Source of the DNA: Kutzneria sp. 744
Lineage (GTDB): Bacteria; Actinomycetota; Actinomycetes; Mycobacteriales; Pseudonocardiaceae
Assembly (NCBI RefSeq): GCF_000568255.1
Contig: NZ_KK037166.1
Coordinates: 8,873,506 to 8,937,505 of the forward strand
Direction of reading: 5' to 3'
DNA length: 64,000 nucleotides
Below the pieces are notes generated by a model. It searched no databases, had not been told where the DNA came from, and was given only the letters and a program-made list of their open reading frames with translations. Position numbers and translations under genes: made by a program. This document shows positions 25,267 to 33,239 of this stretch, one piece after another; the stretch's first letter is position 1; each line of letters begins with the position of its first letter.

Positions 25267-25779
25267 TCAGGACGCGAGCAGCAGGAACCGGGCGTTCCGG
25301 GCGGCCCAGCGGGGACGCAGCACGGCGTCCACACCGCCGAATCGTCCGGCGGCGGTGGCCAGCACGGCGAAATGCGCGACGAACATCAGCGCATAGGACC
25401 AGAACCATTCGCCGGGCACGTACAAAGCCGACAATGTGATGACCAGCGTCTGGCCGATGCCGACGACGGCCCAGAACCGGGTGGCGAGCCCGACGACGAG
25501 AAAGGCCCCGAGCAGGATCTCCACGGCCAGCGCGAGCGCCCCGAACAACGGAAAACCGGGCAGCACGACGTGCTGGACCAGCCAGGAGAACGGCGGGAAC
25601 ACCGGGTGGTCGACGGCGTCCTGGGTCCACATCCGCAAACCGCCGTAGTTGGGCGGCTGCGGGGACTTCCACGAGACGTTCTGCACCCACAGCATTCCGG
25701 TGATCACCCGCACGGCGGTGATGAGCCCGCGGGAGAGCCGTGTCGAGGACTGAACCTCATGTGCCACCGATATCGCCAT
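25267..25779 (-). CDS. DoxX-family membrane protein
   Basis: A 170-residue membrane protein. The first helix carries RVITGMLWVQNVSWKSP, followed by FPLFGALALAVEILLGAFLV, RFWAVVGIGQTLVITLSALY and a last helix near FWSYALMFVAHFAVLATAAG; this is the DoxX/TQO small-subunit pattern. DoxX proteins form the quinone-reducing part of thiosulfate oxidoreductase or act in oxidative-stress membrane complexes. First gene of the minus-strand operon that holds the NDH-like enzyme. I chose the ATG at 25779 (GGAA upstream); an earlier in-frame start at 25812 exists. Confidence 0.82.
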   Translation of the reverse strand: MAISVAHEVQSSTRLSRGLITAVRVITGMLWVQNVSWKSPQPPNYGGLRMWTQDAVDHPVFPPFSWLVQHVVLPGFPLFGALALAVEILLGAFLVVGLATRFWAVVGIGQTLVITLSALYVPGEWFWSYALMFVAHFAVLATAAGRFGGVDAVLRPRWAARNARFLLLAS

Positions 25780-25826
25780 GGAGAAATTCCACAGCGGATC
25801 GGCGGCCCTCACAAGACAATCGGTGC

Positions 25827-26834
25827 TTACGAACCGCGAACGGCCTTGGTCAGCAATTCGTAAGAACGGAGCCGGTCGTTGTGGTCGTGCACCATGGTGG
25901 TGACCATCAGCTCGTCGGCCTCGGTCTTCTCCAGCAGCTCCGCGACGCCCCTGGCCACCGTCTCCGGCCCGCCGATGATCATCGACCGGGCCCGGTCCTC
26001 GATGAACAGCCGCTCCAGGTCGGTGTACGGATACGCGGCGGCCTCCTCGGACGACGGGAACAGTCCCGGCCGGCCGCTGCGCAGCCGCAGGAACGACAGC
26101 CCGCTCGGCCCGGCGATGTAGCGGGCGTATTCGTCGTCATCGGCCGCCACAACCGCCGCCGCCACCATCGCGTAAGGCTTGTCCAGCACCGCCGACGGCC
26201 GGAACGACTCGCGGTACAGGGCCAGCGCCGGCAGCGTGTTCTCGGCGCTGAAGTGGTGCGCGAAGGCGAACGGAATGCCCATCAGCCCGGCCACCTGGGC
26301 GCTGTAGCCCGACGACCCCAGCAGCCACAGCGGCGGCTTGTTGCCCGGCGCGTTCACGGCGATGACCTTCTGGTCCAGCGCCGGCTCCTCGAAGTACCGC
26401 AGCAACTCGGCCAGCTGCTGCGGGAAGTCGTCCGCCGACAGCGGGGCCGTGCTCCGGCGCAGCGCCTGCGCCGTCACGCCGTCCGTGCCCGGCGCGCGCC
26501 CGATGCCCAGGTCGATGCGGCCCGGGTGGAACGCCTCCAGCGTGCCGAACTGCTCGGCCACCACCAGCGGCGGGTGGTTCGGCAGCATCACGCCGCCCGA
26601 GCCCACGCGGATCCGCTCGGTCGCCGCCGCCACGTGCCCGATCAGCACCGCCGGCGCCGAGCTCGCGATGCCCGGCATGTTGTGGTGCTCGGCCAGCCAG
26701 TACCGGTGATAGCCCAGCCGCTCCGCGTGCCGCGCGAGGTCCAGGGTGTTCTGCAGCGCCTGCGCGCTGGTCGAGCCCTGCGAAACCGGGGCGAGGTCGA
26801 GCACGGACAGGGGCACTTCACTGGCGTCGGTCAC
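25827..26834 (-). CDS. LLM-class flavin-dependent oxidoreductase (MsnO8-like)
   Basis: A 335-residue luciferase-like monooxygenase. The start region [20 protein letters not shown], then [40 protein letters not shown] and [13 protein letters not shown], is the standard signature of the bacterial-luciferase-type FMN group. GTG at 26834 gives the conserved opening; an earlier TTG would add four residues. It lies 60 bp behind the HTH regulator gene on the same strand and may be co-transcribed with it. Confidence 0.88.
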   Translation of the reverse strand: MTDASEVPLSVLDLAPVSQGSTSAQALQNTLDLARHAERLGYHRYWLAEHHNMPGIASSAPAVLIGHVAAATERIRVGSGGVMLPNHPPLVVAEQFGTLEAFHPGRIDLGIGRAPGTDGVTAQALRRSTAPLSADDFPQQLAELLRYFEEPALDQKVIAVNAPGNKPPLWLLGSSGYSAQVAGLMGIPFAFAHHFSAENTLPALALYRESFRPSAVLDKPYAMVAAAVVAADDDEYARYIAGPSGLSFLRLRSGRPGLFPSSEEAAAYPYTDLERLFIEDRARSMIIGGPETVARGVAELLEKTEADELMVTTMVHDHNDRLRSYELLTKAVRGS

Positions 26835-26894
26835 GCCTAGATGCAACGCACCGGCGACTTCGCCGCATTCCCGCGCGTGGCACGGCCCACGCTG

Positions 26895-27431
26895 TCACGA
26901 GCTGCTCGGCTCCGTGGGAAACATGATCATGCTCGTCAGGTACGGCCGGCGACCGCCGCCGGGCCCGTTGCCGGCGCGGCGGCGGAGCAGGCCGACCACC
27001 TCGACCGCCAGCTCTTCCATCTCGGCCGCGTCCAGCCAGACCACGCCCTGCTTGTAGCCGACGGAGTCGGACGGCGGGTCGGCGTCGTCCCGGTCGAGGT
27101 AGGCGTTGAACTCGGCCAGCAGGGACGCCATGGCGCCGATGAAGCCACGGCGGTGGTCCTCCAGGGTCATGGCCGCGGCGGTCTCGCGGTCGATCACCGC
27201 GCCGCCGTGCCGTAGCCGGTAGTGTCGCTCCACGGCCCCGTGCACCCGCTGCTCCTCGACGACCTCCAGGATGCCGCCGTCGGCCAGCAGCCCCACGTGC
27301 CGGTAGACGCTGGTCTTGGGCACGTCGGGCAGCCGCCGGCACAGGTCGCCGGTGGTGCGCACCCGGTCGCCGGACATGGCGTGCACGATGCGCAGCCGGA
27401 TCGGGTGCAGCAGCAGGTCCAACTGGTCCAC
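26895..27431 (-). CDS. ArsR-like winged-helix transcriptional regulator
   Basis: A 178-residue regulator. An N-terminal winged helix is clear: LLLHPIRLRIVHAMSGDRVR, then RLPDVPKTSVYRHVGLLADG and ILEVVEEQRVHGAVERHYRL. A helical C-terminal domain (HRRGFIGAMASLLAEFNAYL) follows, as in helix-turn-helix_20 proteins. It is divergent from the erythromycin-esterase gene, whose control is its likely task; an inverted repeat lies in the spacer. Confidence 0.85.
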   Translation of the reverse strand: MDQLDLLLHPIRLRIVHAMSGDRVRTTGDLCRRLPDVPKTSVYRHVGLLADGGILEVVEEQRVHGAVERHYRLRHGGAVIDRETAAAMTLEDHRRGFIGAMASLLAEFNAYLDRDDADPPSDSVGYKQGVVWLDAAEMEELAVEVVGLLRRRAGNGPGGGRRPYLTSMIMFPTEPSSS

Positions 27432-27440
27432 GGCTCTACG

Positions 27441-27474
27441 TTCCCATATCTGGTACCGTTCTCAAACTTGGGAA
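27441..27474. promoter_or_regulatory. Candidate operator in the regulator/esterase spacer
   Basis: TTCCCA at 27441-27446 is mirrored by TGGGAA at 27469-27474 in the 65-bp divergent spacer, with GGTACC near its centre. The arms are short, so this is only a candidate. Confidence 0.35.
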
Positions 27475-27496
27475 AGCAACCTCAGGGGGATCCTCG

Positions 27497-28753
27497 ATGA
27501 CCTCGCTCAGTGACGCGGCGGTGTTCGAGCTTGACGACCTCGACCGCCTGGACCAAGCGCTCGGCGGCGCGCGGGTGGTCGCGGTCGGCGAGAGCTCGCA
27601 CTACAACCGCGAGCAGTACCTGCTGCGCGGCCGGCTGCTCCGGCACCTGGCCGAGCGGCACGGCTTTCGCGTGTACGCCATGGAAAGCGGCTTCGTGGAG
27701 GGCTGGGGCGTCGCCGACTGGGTGCGCGGCGACGACTCTCGACCGCTCGGCGACGTGCTGGCCAACGGCATCACCGGGCTGATGGGCCTGTGGACCGAGA
27801 TGCGCGACCACCTGACGTGGATGCGCGAGAACCGGATCGGCTTCTACGGCACCGACCTGCCCGGCTCGAACGCGTACACGCTGCCCGGCCTCGACCCCGT
27901 CCTTGCCTACCTGGCCGAGGCCGACCCGCAGTTCGAGGCCGACCCCCGCGTCCGGGAGATCGCGGTCGCGCTGTCCGGGCCGTCGGCGTTCTCGCAGCTC
28001 GTCTCCCTCGCCGCGTACACGCAGAGCGCCGACAAGGACAGCCTCAGCGCCGGCCTCGCCGACCTGCGCGCACGGCTGATCGCCGGCCGGATCGCTTACG
28101 TGCGAAGGACTTCCGCCGAGGCTTACGAGCGCGCGCTGCGGACCCTCGACGTCACCATCGGGCTCGACGGCACCGCACGGGGCATTGCGCGGGGCGACCA
28201 GGCCGGCGGCATGGAGGTCCGGGAGGCGACCATCGCCGGCATCGTCGAGTGGATCCTGCGGCGCGAGGAGCGGATCCTGTTGGTGGAGCACAACGCCCAC
28301 GTGCAGCGGTTGCCCGCGGCGCTGCCCGGCACCCGTCCGATGACCACGATGGGCGTGCACCTGGCCGACCGGCTCGGCGCGGAGTACCGCGTCGTCGGGA
28401 CCACCACCGGCGGCGGGCAGTCCCTCAACTACACGGCCGGCTTCTTCGAGGGCGTGATGTTCGCCGACCTCGACGAGCCGAGGCCGGACAGCCTCGACGG
28501 GGTGATGGCCGCGAGCCGGGCCGGCGACGAGCCCTTCGCCGTTGACCTGCGCCGCCTCTCGCCGGCCGACGAGGCCGTGATCCGCGGCGCGAAGGAGCAG
28601 CGCTACGGCGTGGCCTACACCGAGGTCGACGCCATGGGCGCGTACGACGTCCTGGTGCACCTTCCGCACGTCACCGGCGCCACCCTCGATCGCGACACCG
28701 TCGGCCACGCCGTGCCCGATGTCCGGGACCGGCTGCTCAAGTGTGACCGCTAG
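27497..28753 (+). CDS. Erythromycin esterase-family protein
   Basis: A 418-residue cytoplasmic hydrolase. It has the family core: ARVVAVGESSHYNREQYLLR with the catalytic histidine, FRVYAMESGFVEGWGVADWV, the WTEMRDHLTWMRENRIGFYG strand and LLVEHNAHVQRLP. EreA/EreB open the lactone of macrolides; many chromosomal actinobacterial members have other, unknown substrates. Good ATG start after GGGGGAT. It is divergent from the winged-helix gene and overlaps the convergent permease gene by 4 bp. Confidence 0.88.
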   Translation: MTSLSDAAVFELDDLDRLDQALGGARVVAVGESSHYNREQYLLRGRLLRHLAERHGFRVYAMESGFVEGWGVADWVRGDDSRPLGDVLANGITGLMGLWTEMRDHLTWMRENRIGFYGTDLPGSNAYTLPGLDPVLAYLAEADPQFEADPRVREIAVALSGPSAFSQLVSLAAYTQSADKDSLSAGLADLRARLIAGRIAYVRRTSAEAYERALRTLDVTIGLDGTARGIARGDQAGGMEVREATIAGIVEWILRREERILLVEHNAHVQRLPAALPGTRPMTTMGVHLADRLGAEYRVVGTTTGGGQSLNYTAGFFEGVMFADLDEPRPDSLDGVMAASRAGDEPFAVDLRRLSPADEAVIRGAKEQRYGVAYTEVDAMGAYDVLVHLPHVTGATLDRDTVGHAVPDVRDRLLKCDR

Positions 28754-29901
28754 CCCATGTGGTGATGGTGGTCGGCGTGCCCGTCGGCGTCGGGTGAGCC
28801 GCCCATCATCTTGAGCATGTCCCGTCCGCCGGAGCGGAAGAAGCGGACCACCAGGGCCAGGCCGAGCAGGATGAACACGATGTTGAGCCAGGTCGTGTAG
28901 TTCCACGAGATGCCGGCCTCGACGATGCGGGTGGCGCGGTCGGTGGGGGTGAGGCCGGTGACGCCGAACAGGAGCTCGACCAGGTAGCCGGCGCCGACGG
29001 CGGCGGCGTAGAACGTGCCGAAGACGAGCAGGGCCATCCGCGTGCCGTAGTACTTCCGGTAGATGTTGAGGATCGGCAGGATCATCAGGTCGGCGAAGAC
29101 GAAGGCGACGACGCCGCCGAAGCTGATGCCGCCGGACCACAGCACGGCGGCCAGCGGCACGTTGCCGATGGAGCAGACGAAGCTGAGGATGGCCACGACC
29201 GGGCCGACGATCGGCCCCCAGATCGCGCTCAGCACGGGATGGTCGGCCAGGAAGAAGCCCTGCCAGAACGCGTCGGGCACCCAGGCGGCGACCGCGCCGG
29301 CGATCAGCAGGCCGATGACCAGGTCCCGGAGGATGGCCGCCCACTCCATCACGAACACGTGCGACACGGCGGTGAAACCCGCACGGGACAACAACTTCTG
29401 GCCGTTGAGGGACATGTCCATGGCGGCGTGGCCCTCCATCGAGCCGGCGATGCCCTTGTCGGCCTGAGCGCGCGCCGCGGTGACCAGCTGCGAGCGCAGG
29501 AACAGCCGGAACAGCAGGGCGACCAGCACGATCATGATGGGCCCGCCGACGAACTCGGCCACGGTGAACTGCCAGCCCAGCAGCAGCGCGAGGATTACGC
29601 CCAGTTCGACCACCAGGTTGGTGGAGGCGATCTCGAAGGCCATCGCCGCGGTGAAGTTCGCGCCCTTGCGGAACAGGGCCCGGGCCAGCGCGACCGCCGC
29701 GTACGAACACGAGGAGGACGCGGCGCCGAGGCCGGCGGCGATGGTCAGCGACCGGGGCGAGTCGGTGCCGATCAGTCTGACCACTGTGGACCGTCGCACC
29801 ACCGCCTGCACCACGGCCGACAGGGCGAAACCCAGGATCAGCGCCCAGAGGATCTCCCACGTCATCGATCCGGCCATGGCCAACGCATCCACGATGAACA
29901 T
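28750..29901 (-). CDS. YraQ/ArsP-type permease with His-rich tail
   Basis: A 383-residue membrane protein of the DUF318 permease family, with about ten helices. Typical motifs are AAGLGAASSSCSYAAVALAR and LSFVCSIGNVPLAAVLWSGG, each with a conserved cysteine, the residues that bind metalloid in ArsP-type exporters. The C-terminus ends DADGHADHHHHMG, a likely metal-binding tail. Just upstream lies the palindrome TACCCCC-T-GGGGGTA, like operators of CsoR-type copper or metal sensors. Together these suggest a metal-regulated efflux permease; the actual substrate is inferred only. Confidence 0.85.
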   Translation of the reverse strand: MFIVDALAMAGSMTWEILWALILGFALSAVVQAVVRRSTVVRLIGTDSPRSLTIAAGLGAASSSCSYAAVALARALFRKGANFTAAMAFEIASTNLVVELGVILALLLGWQFTVAEFVGGPIMIVLVALLFRLFLRSQLVTAARAQADKGIAGSMEGHAAMDMSLNGQKLLSRAGFTAVSHVFVMEWAAILRDLVIGLLIAGAVAAWVPDAFWQGFFLADHPVLSAIWGPIVGPVVAILSFVCSIGNVPLAAVLWSGGISFGGVVAFVFADLMILPILNIYRKYYGTRMALLVFGTFYAAAVGAGYLVELLFGVTGLTPTDRATRIVEAGISWNYTTWLNIVFILLGLALVVRFFRSGGRDMLKMMGGSPDADGHADHHHHMG

Positions 29902-29911
29902 GGGGGGAGCA

Positions 29912-29926
29912 TACCCCCTGGGGGTA
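29912..29926. promoter_or_regulatory. CsoR/RcnR-like operator
   Basis: Perfect palindrome TACCCCC-T-GGGGGTA, 10 bp before the permease start. The G-tract inverted repeat flanked by TA is the form bound by CsoR/RcnR metal sensors. No such regulator gene lies in the window. Confidence 0.65.
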
Positions 29927-30002
29927 ATTTCGCCAGAGGTGTGACCCTAAGCTTGAGATTTAAGGTTGGCGTGCCCACGACGGCACCCGGTTGATCATGG
30001 AT

Positions 30003-30060
30003 GAAGCCCTTGGTTGATCATTCCTTCCTGCGACAGTCGGAAGATCACACCAAGGGCTTC
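30003..30060 (+). promoter_or_regulatory. Hairpin immediately upstream of the transposase start
   Basis: GAAGCCCTTGGT (30003-30014) pairs with ACCAAGGGCTTC (30049-30060); the ATG is at 30062. In a transcript entering from outside, this stem would fold next to the start codon and could hinder its translation, a known protective device in some IS elements. Confidence 0.6.
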
Positions 30061-30061
30061 G

Positions 30062-31477
30062 ATGATCAGTGTGCACCACACCAGCGCCACCGCTGTGCTG
30101 GGGGACCTGTCCGGGTTCCGTAAGGCGTTCTACCAGTGTCTGACCGCACGGGCGGACGCGTTGTTCGAGTTGGCCGACGCGGCACTGTGCGCCGAGGGAC
30201 CGGTCACCTCGCTGGTCGAGTTATCACTGGCCACCGAACACCGACGGGGCCACGGCACCCTGTACGACGGCCTGCGCCAGGGCAAGATCGACATCACCCG
30301 ATTCCGCAACGTTGTCGCCCGCCAGTCGATCCCCCGCTGCGACGACGGCCGGATCGTGTTGGCCATCGACGTGAGCCACTGGCTACGCCCGGATGCGAAC
30401 ACCAGCCCGGAGCGGCTGTTCTGCCACACCTACGCACGCGGTCGCGGCCAAGCCCAGATCATCCCCGGCTGGCCCTACTCCTTCGTCGCCGCCCTGGAAC
30501 CCGGCCGCACCTCGTGGACGGCGATGCTCGACGTGACGCGCGTGCGTCCCGACGATGACCACACCGACCTGGCCGCCACCCAACTCCGCGCCGTGGTGGA
30601 CGCGCTGGTCACCGCCGGACACTGGCACGCCGGCGATCCGGAGATCTGGATCACCGGCGACAGCGGCTATGACGGTCCCCGCCTGGCATTCCTGCTGGCC
30701 GACCTCCCGGTCCAGGTGCTGGTGCGGCTACGGTCCGACCGGGTGCTCGCCTTCCCCGCGCCGCCACGGCAGCCCGGCGCCCGAGGCCGCGGCACCCGGC
30801 ACGGAGCCCGGTTCGTGTTCGCTGATCCGGCGACCTGGCCGGTCCCCGTGCACACCACGACGACCGACACCACCCGCTACGGCGCCGCCCACGCTCGCTC
30901 CTGGGACCGGTTGCACCCCAAGCTGACCCGCACGGGCGCCTGGGCCGACCACGCCGGCCACCTGCCGATCATGGAAGGCACGGTGATCCGGCTCCAGGTC
31001 GACCGGCTACCCGGCACCGGCACCCCGAAACCGTTGTGGCTGTGGCACTCCACGACCGCGGCAACCGCAGGGCAGGTGGATCGGCTGTGGCAGATGTTCC
31101 TGCGGCGCTTCGACCTGGAGCACACTTTCCGTTTCCTCAAACAAACTCTGGGCTGGACCACGCCTCGCGTCCGTACGCCCGGAGCCGCGGATCGATGGAC
31201 CTGGCTGATGATCGCGGTCTACACCCAGCTTCGGCTGGCCCGTCACCTCGTGGAAGATCGACGGCGTCCCTGGGAGCGAAAGTCGGCAACACCTGCCCGG
31301 TTGTCCCCGACCCGGGTCCGGCGAGGTTTTCGCGCGGTTCGCCCGACGGCCGCTTTGCCTGCCAGCGCACCGAAATTCTCCCGGCCCGGTCCTGGACGTC
31401 CGACAGGGTCACGAAACTCCCGCCAAGCCCCGGTACACGACCCCGGCAAGCCCAAAAAAACAGACATTGAGGGTTAA
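30062..31477 (+). CDS. IS701-like (DDE_5) transposase
   Basis: A 471-residue transposase. The opening MISVHHTSATAVLGDLSGFR and VTSLVELSLATEHRRGHGTL match a common actinobacterial IS701-like transposase family. The DDE core shows IVLAIDVSHWLRP (first Asp), WITGDSGYDGPRLAFLLADL (second Asp) and FDLEHTFRFLKQTLGWTTPR (the Glu). The frame is intact; the stop TAA lies inside the right inverted repeat. The start at 30062 follows directly on a strong hairpin. Confidence 0.9.
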   Translation: MISVHHTSATAVLGDLSGFRKAFYQCLTARADALFELADAALCAEGPVTSLVELSLATEHRRGHGTLYDGLRQGKIDITRFRNVVARQSIPRCDDGRIVLAIDVSHWLRPDANTSPERLFCHTYARGRGQAQIIPGWPYSFVAALEPGRTSWTAMLDVTRVRPDDDHTDLAATQLRAVVDALVTAGHWHAGDPEIWITGDSGYDGPRLAFLLADLPVQVLVRLRSDRVLAFPAPPRQPGARGRGTRHGARFVFADPATWPVPVHTTTTDTTRYGAAHARSWDRLHPKLTRTGAWADHAGHLPIMEGTVIRLQVDRLPGTGTPKPLWLWHSTTAATAGQVDRLWQMFLRRFDLEHTFRFLKQTLGWTTPRVRTPGAADRWTWLMIAVYTQLRLARHLVEDRRRPWERKSATPARLSPTRVRRGFRAVRPTAALPASAPKFSRPGPGRPTGSRNSRQAPVHDPGKPKKTDIEG

Positions 31478-31499
31478 ATCTCAAGCTAAGGTGGCGTTC

Positions 31500-32207
31500 A
31501 TGAACGATCCAGTGCTGCTGATCACCGGCGGCTCCAGCGGACTCGGCGCCGCCACCGCGGTCGCCGCCGCGCGGGCGGGCTACCGCCTCGTCCTCACCGC
31601 CCGCCGCGCCGACCGGCTCCAGGCGTTCGCCGCCGACCTCGGCCCGGCCGACCGGGTGCTCACGCTGCCCTGTGACGTCGGCGACTGGGGGCAGATCAGC
31701 GGGGTCGTGGACCGGGTCGAGGAGACGTTCGGCCGCCTGGACGCCGTGTTCGCCAACGCCGGCAGCAGCGTCGGCACCTCGTTCCTCGGCCGCTCCGGCG
31801 AGGATCCCGAGCTGTGGCGGGAAATGGTCGTCACCAACGTGTGCGGCCCGGCCTACACCGCCCGCGCCGCCCTCCCGGCGCTCGTGCGCTCGGGCGGCCA
31901 CCTCGTGCTCACCGGCTCCGCCTCCGGCCGCGGGGTGCGCCCCGGCAGCCTGTACTCGGCCACGAAATGGGCCGTCACCGGCATGGCCCAGGCCATCCGG
32001 GCCGAATGCGTCGGCACGGGCGTGCGGGTGACGATCATCCAACCGGGACTGGTGGACACCGAGGCCATCCCGGCCGACCGCAAGGCCGATCCCAAGCTGG
32101 AGCCGGCCGACGTGGCCCGGGCCGTGCTGTACGCGCTGGACCAGCCGTCCACTGTGGACGTGAACGAGATCGTGATCCGGCCGGTGGGGCAGGACGCCTA
32201 CAAGTAG
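31500..32207 (+). CDS. Short-chain dehydrogenase/reductase
   Basis: A 235-residue Rossmann enzyme. It has LLITGGSSGLGAATAVAAAR (TGxxxGxG cofactor motif), VFANAGSS, the catalytic Ser in LVLTGSASGRG and YSATKWA with Tyr and Lys. The ATG is 14 bp downstream of the right end of the IS701-like element, and its AAGGTGG ribosome site begins in the flanking TAA. The original promoter probably lies on the far side of the insertion, near the metal-type operator; expression now depends on promoters in the IS or read-through. Confidence 0.9.
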   Translation: MNDPVLLITGGSSGLGAATAVAAARAGYRLVLTARRADRLQAFAADLGPADRVLTLPCDVGDWGQISGVVDRVEETFGRLDAVFANAGSSVGTSFLGRSGEDPELWREMVVTNVCGPAYTARAALPALVRSGGHLVLTGSASGRGVRPGSLYSATKWAVTGMAQAIRAECVGTGVRVTIIQPGLVDTEAIPADRKADPKLEPADVARAVLYALDQPSTVDVNEIVIRPVGQDAYK

Positions 32208-32208
32208 G

Positions 32209-33168
32209 TCACCGGCACGTGAAGCTGCGGCGGTAGGCCAGCGGGGCAACGCCGACCGCGGCATTGAGATGTTGGCGCAGCCCGGCCGTGGTGCCGAAGC
32301 CGGCGTCACGGGCGATCCGCTCCACCGTCAGCTCCGTGGACTCCAGCAGGTGCCGGGCCCGCTCCACCCGTTCGCGCAGCAGCCACTGCCCGGGGCTGAG
32401 GCCGGTCTCCTCGCGGAAGCGCCGGGTGAAGGTGCGCACGCTCATCCGGGCGTGCTCGGCCAGCCGCCGCAGGTCGAGGGGCTGGTCGAGGTGCTCGCTC
32501 ATCCACTGCCGGGTCGCCGACGTGCCGGCGTCGGTGACCTCGGGCACCGGCCGTTCGATGAACTGCCGCTGGCCACCCTCCCGCCAGGCCGGCACGACGA
32601 CGCGACGGGCGGTGTGGTTGGCGACCTCGCTGCCGTGGTCGGTGCGCACGATGTGCAGGCACAGGTCGATGCCGGCCGCCGCGCCGGCCGAGGTCAGCAC
32701 CGTGCCGTCGTCCACGAACAGCACGTCCGGGGTCACCTTGACCTGCGGAAACATCTCCGCCATCGCGCCGGCGTGACACCAGTGGGTGGTCGCCTCGCGG
32801 CCGTCGAGCTTGCCCGCCGCGGCCAGCACGAACGCCCCGGTGCAGATCGACACCCACCTCGCCGTCGCCGGCACGGTGTCCAAGGCGGCGGCTAGTTCCG
32901 GCGGCAGCTCCGTGCTGGTCATCAGCGGACCTTCGTACGGACCGGGGATGACGACGGTGTCGGCCGTGGCCAGGATCTCCGGGCCGTGGTCGGGCATCAG
33001 CCGGAAGCCGGCGGTCGTCCGCACCGGGCCACCGTCAAGGGTGCAGGTCAGCGTCTCGTACAGCGGCTGGCCGGCGGACAGCGACGCCGAGGTGAACACC
33101 CTGGAGGCGATGCTCAGGTCGAACGCCACCACGTCGTCGAGGGCCAGCACCACCACACGATGGGTCAT
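32209..33168 (-). CDS. GlxA-type AraC-family regulator (DJ-1/PfpI + HTH)
   Basis: A 319-residue regulator. Residues 1-185 form a DJ-1/PfpI-like domain (VVVLALDDVVAFDLSIASRV, WVSICTGAFVLAAAG with the nucleophile-elbow Cys). Residues ~215-315 are an AraC HTH pair (QPLDLRRLAEHARMSVRTFT, RRFREETGLSPGQWLLRERV). It is divergent from an MFS transporter gene and is its probable regulator. ATG at 33168 gives the typical THRVVVLALD start; another ATG at 33186 would add six residues. Confidence 0.9.
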   Translation of the reverse strand: MTHRVVVLALDDVVAFDLSIASRVFTSASLSAGQPLYETLTCTLDGGPVRTTAGFRLMPDHGPEILATADTVVIPGPYEGPLMTSTELPPELAAALDTVPATARWVSICTGAFVLAAAGKLDGREATTHWCHAGAMAEMFPQVKVTPDVLFVDDGTVLTSAGAAAGIDLCLHIVRTDHGSEVANHTARRVVVPAWREGGQRQFIERPVPEVTDAGTSATRQWMSEHLDQPLDLRRLAEHARMSVRTFTRRFREETGLSPGQWLLRERVERARHLLESTELTVERIARDAGFGTTAGLRQHLNAAVGVAPLAYRRSFTCR

Positions 33169-33239
33169 GGCCCGATTCTTGCACATAGTGGCTTGCGGGC
33201 CACTCGTTCGATCCGGGCGGACTTGTCAGGATCTCCACC

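Larger units (their letters stand above)
29951..31486. mobile_element. IS701-like insertion sequence
   Basis: The element is 1536 bp. Perfect 13-bp terminal inverted repeats GCTTGAGATTTAA lie at 29951-29963 and, inverted, at 31474-31486. TAA flanks both sides (29948-29950 and 31487-31489), a possible short target duplication. It has one intact transposase gene. It separates the metal-type operator region from the SDR gene, whose start codon is only 14 bp past the right end. Confidence 0.85.
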
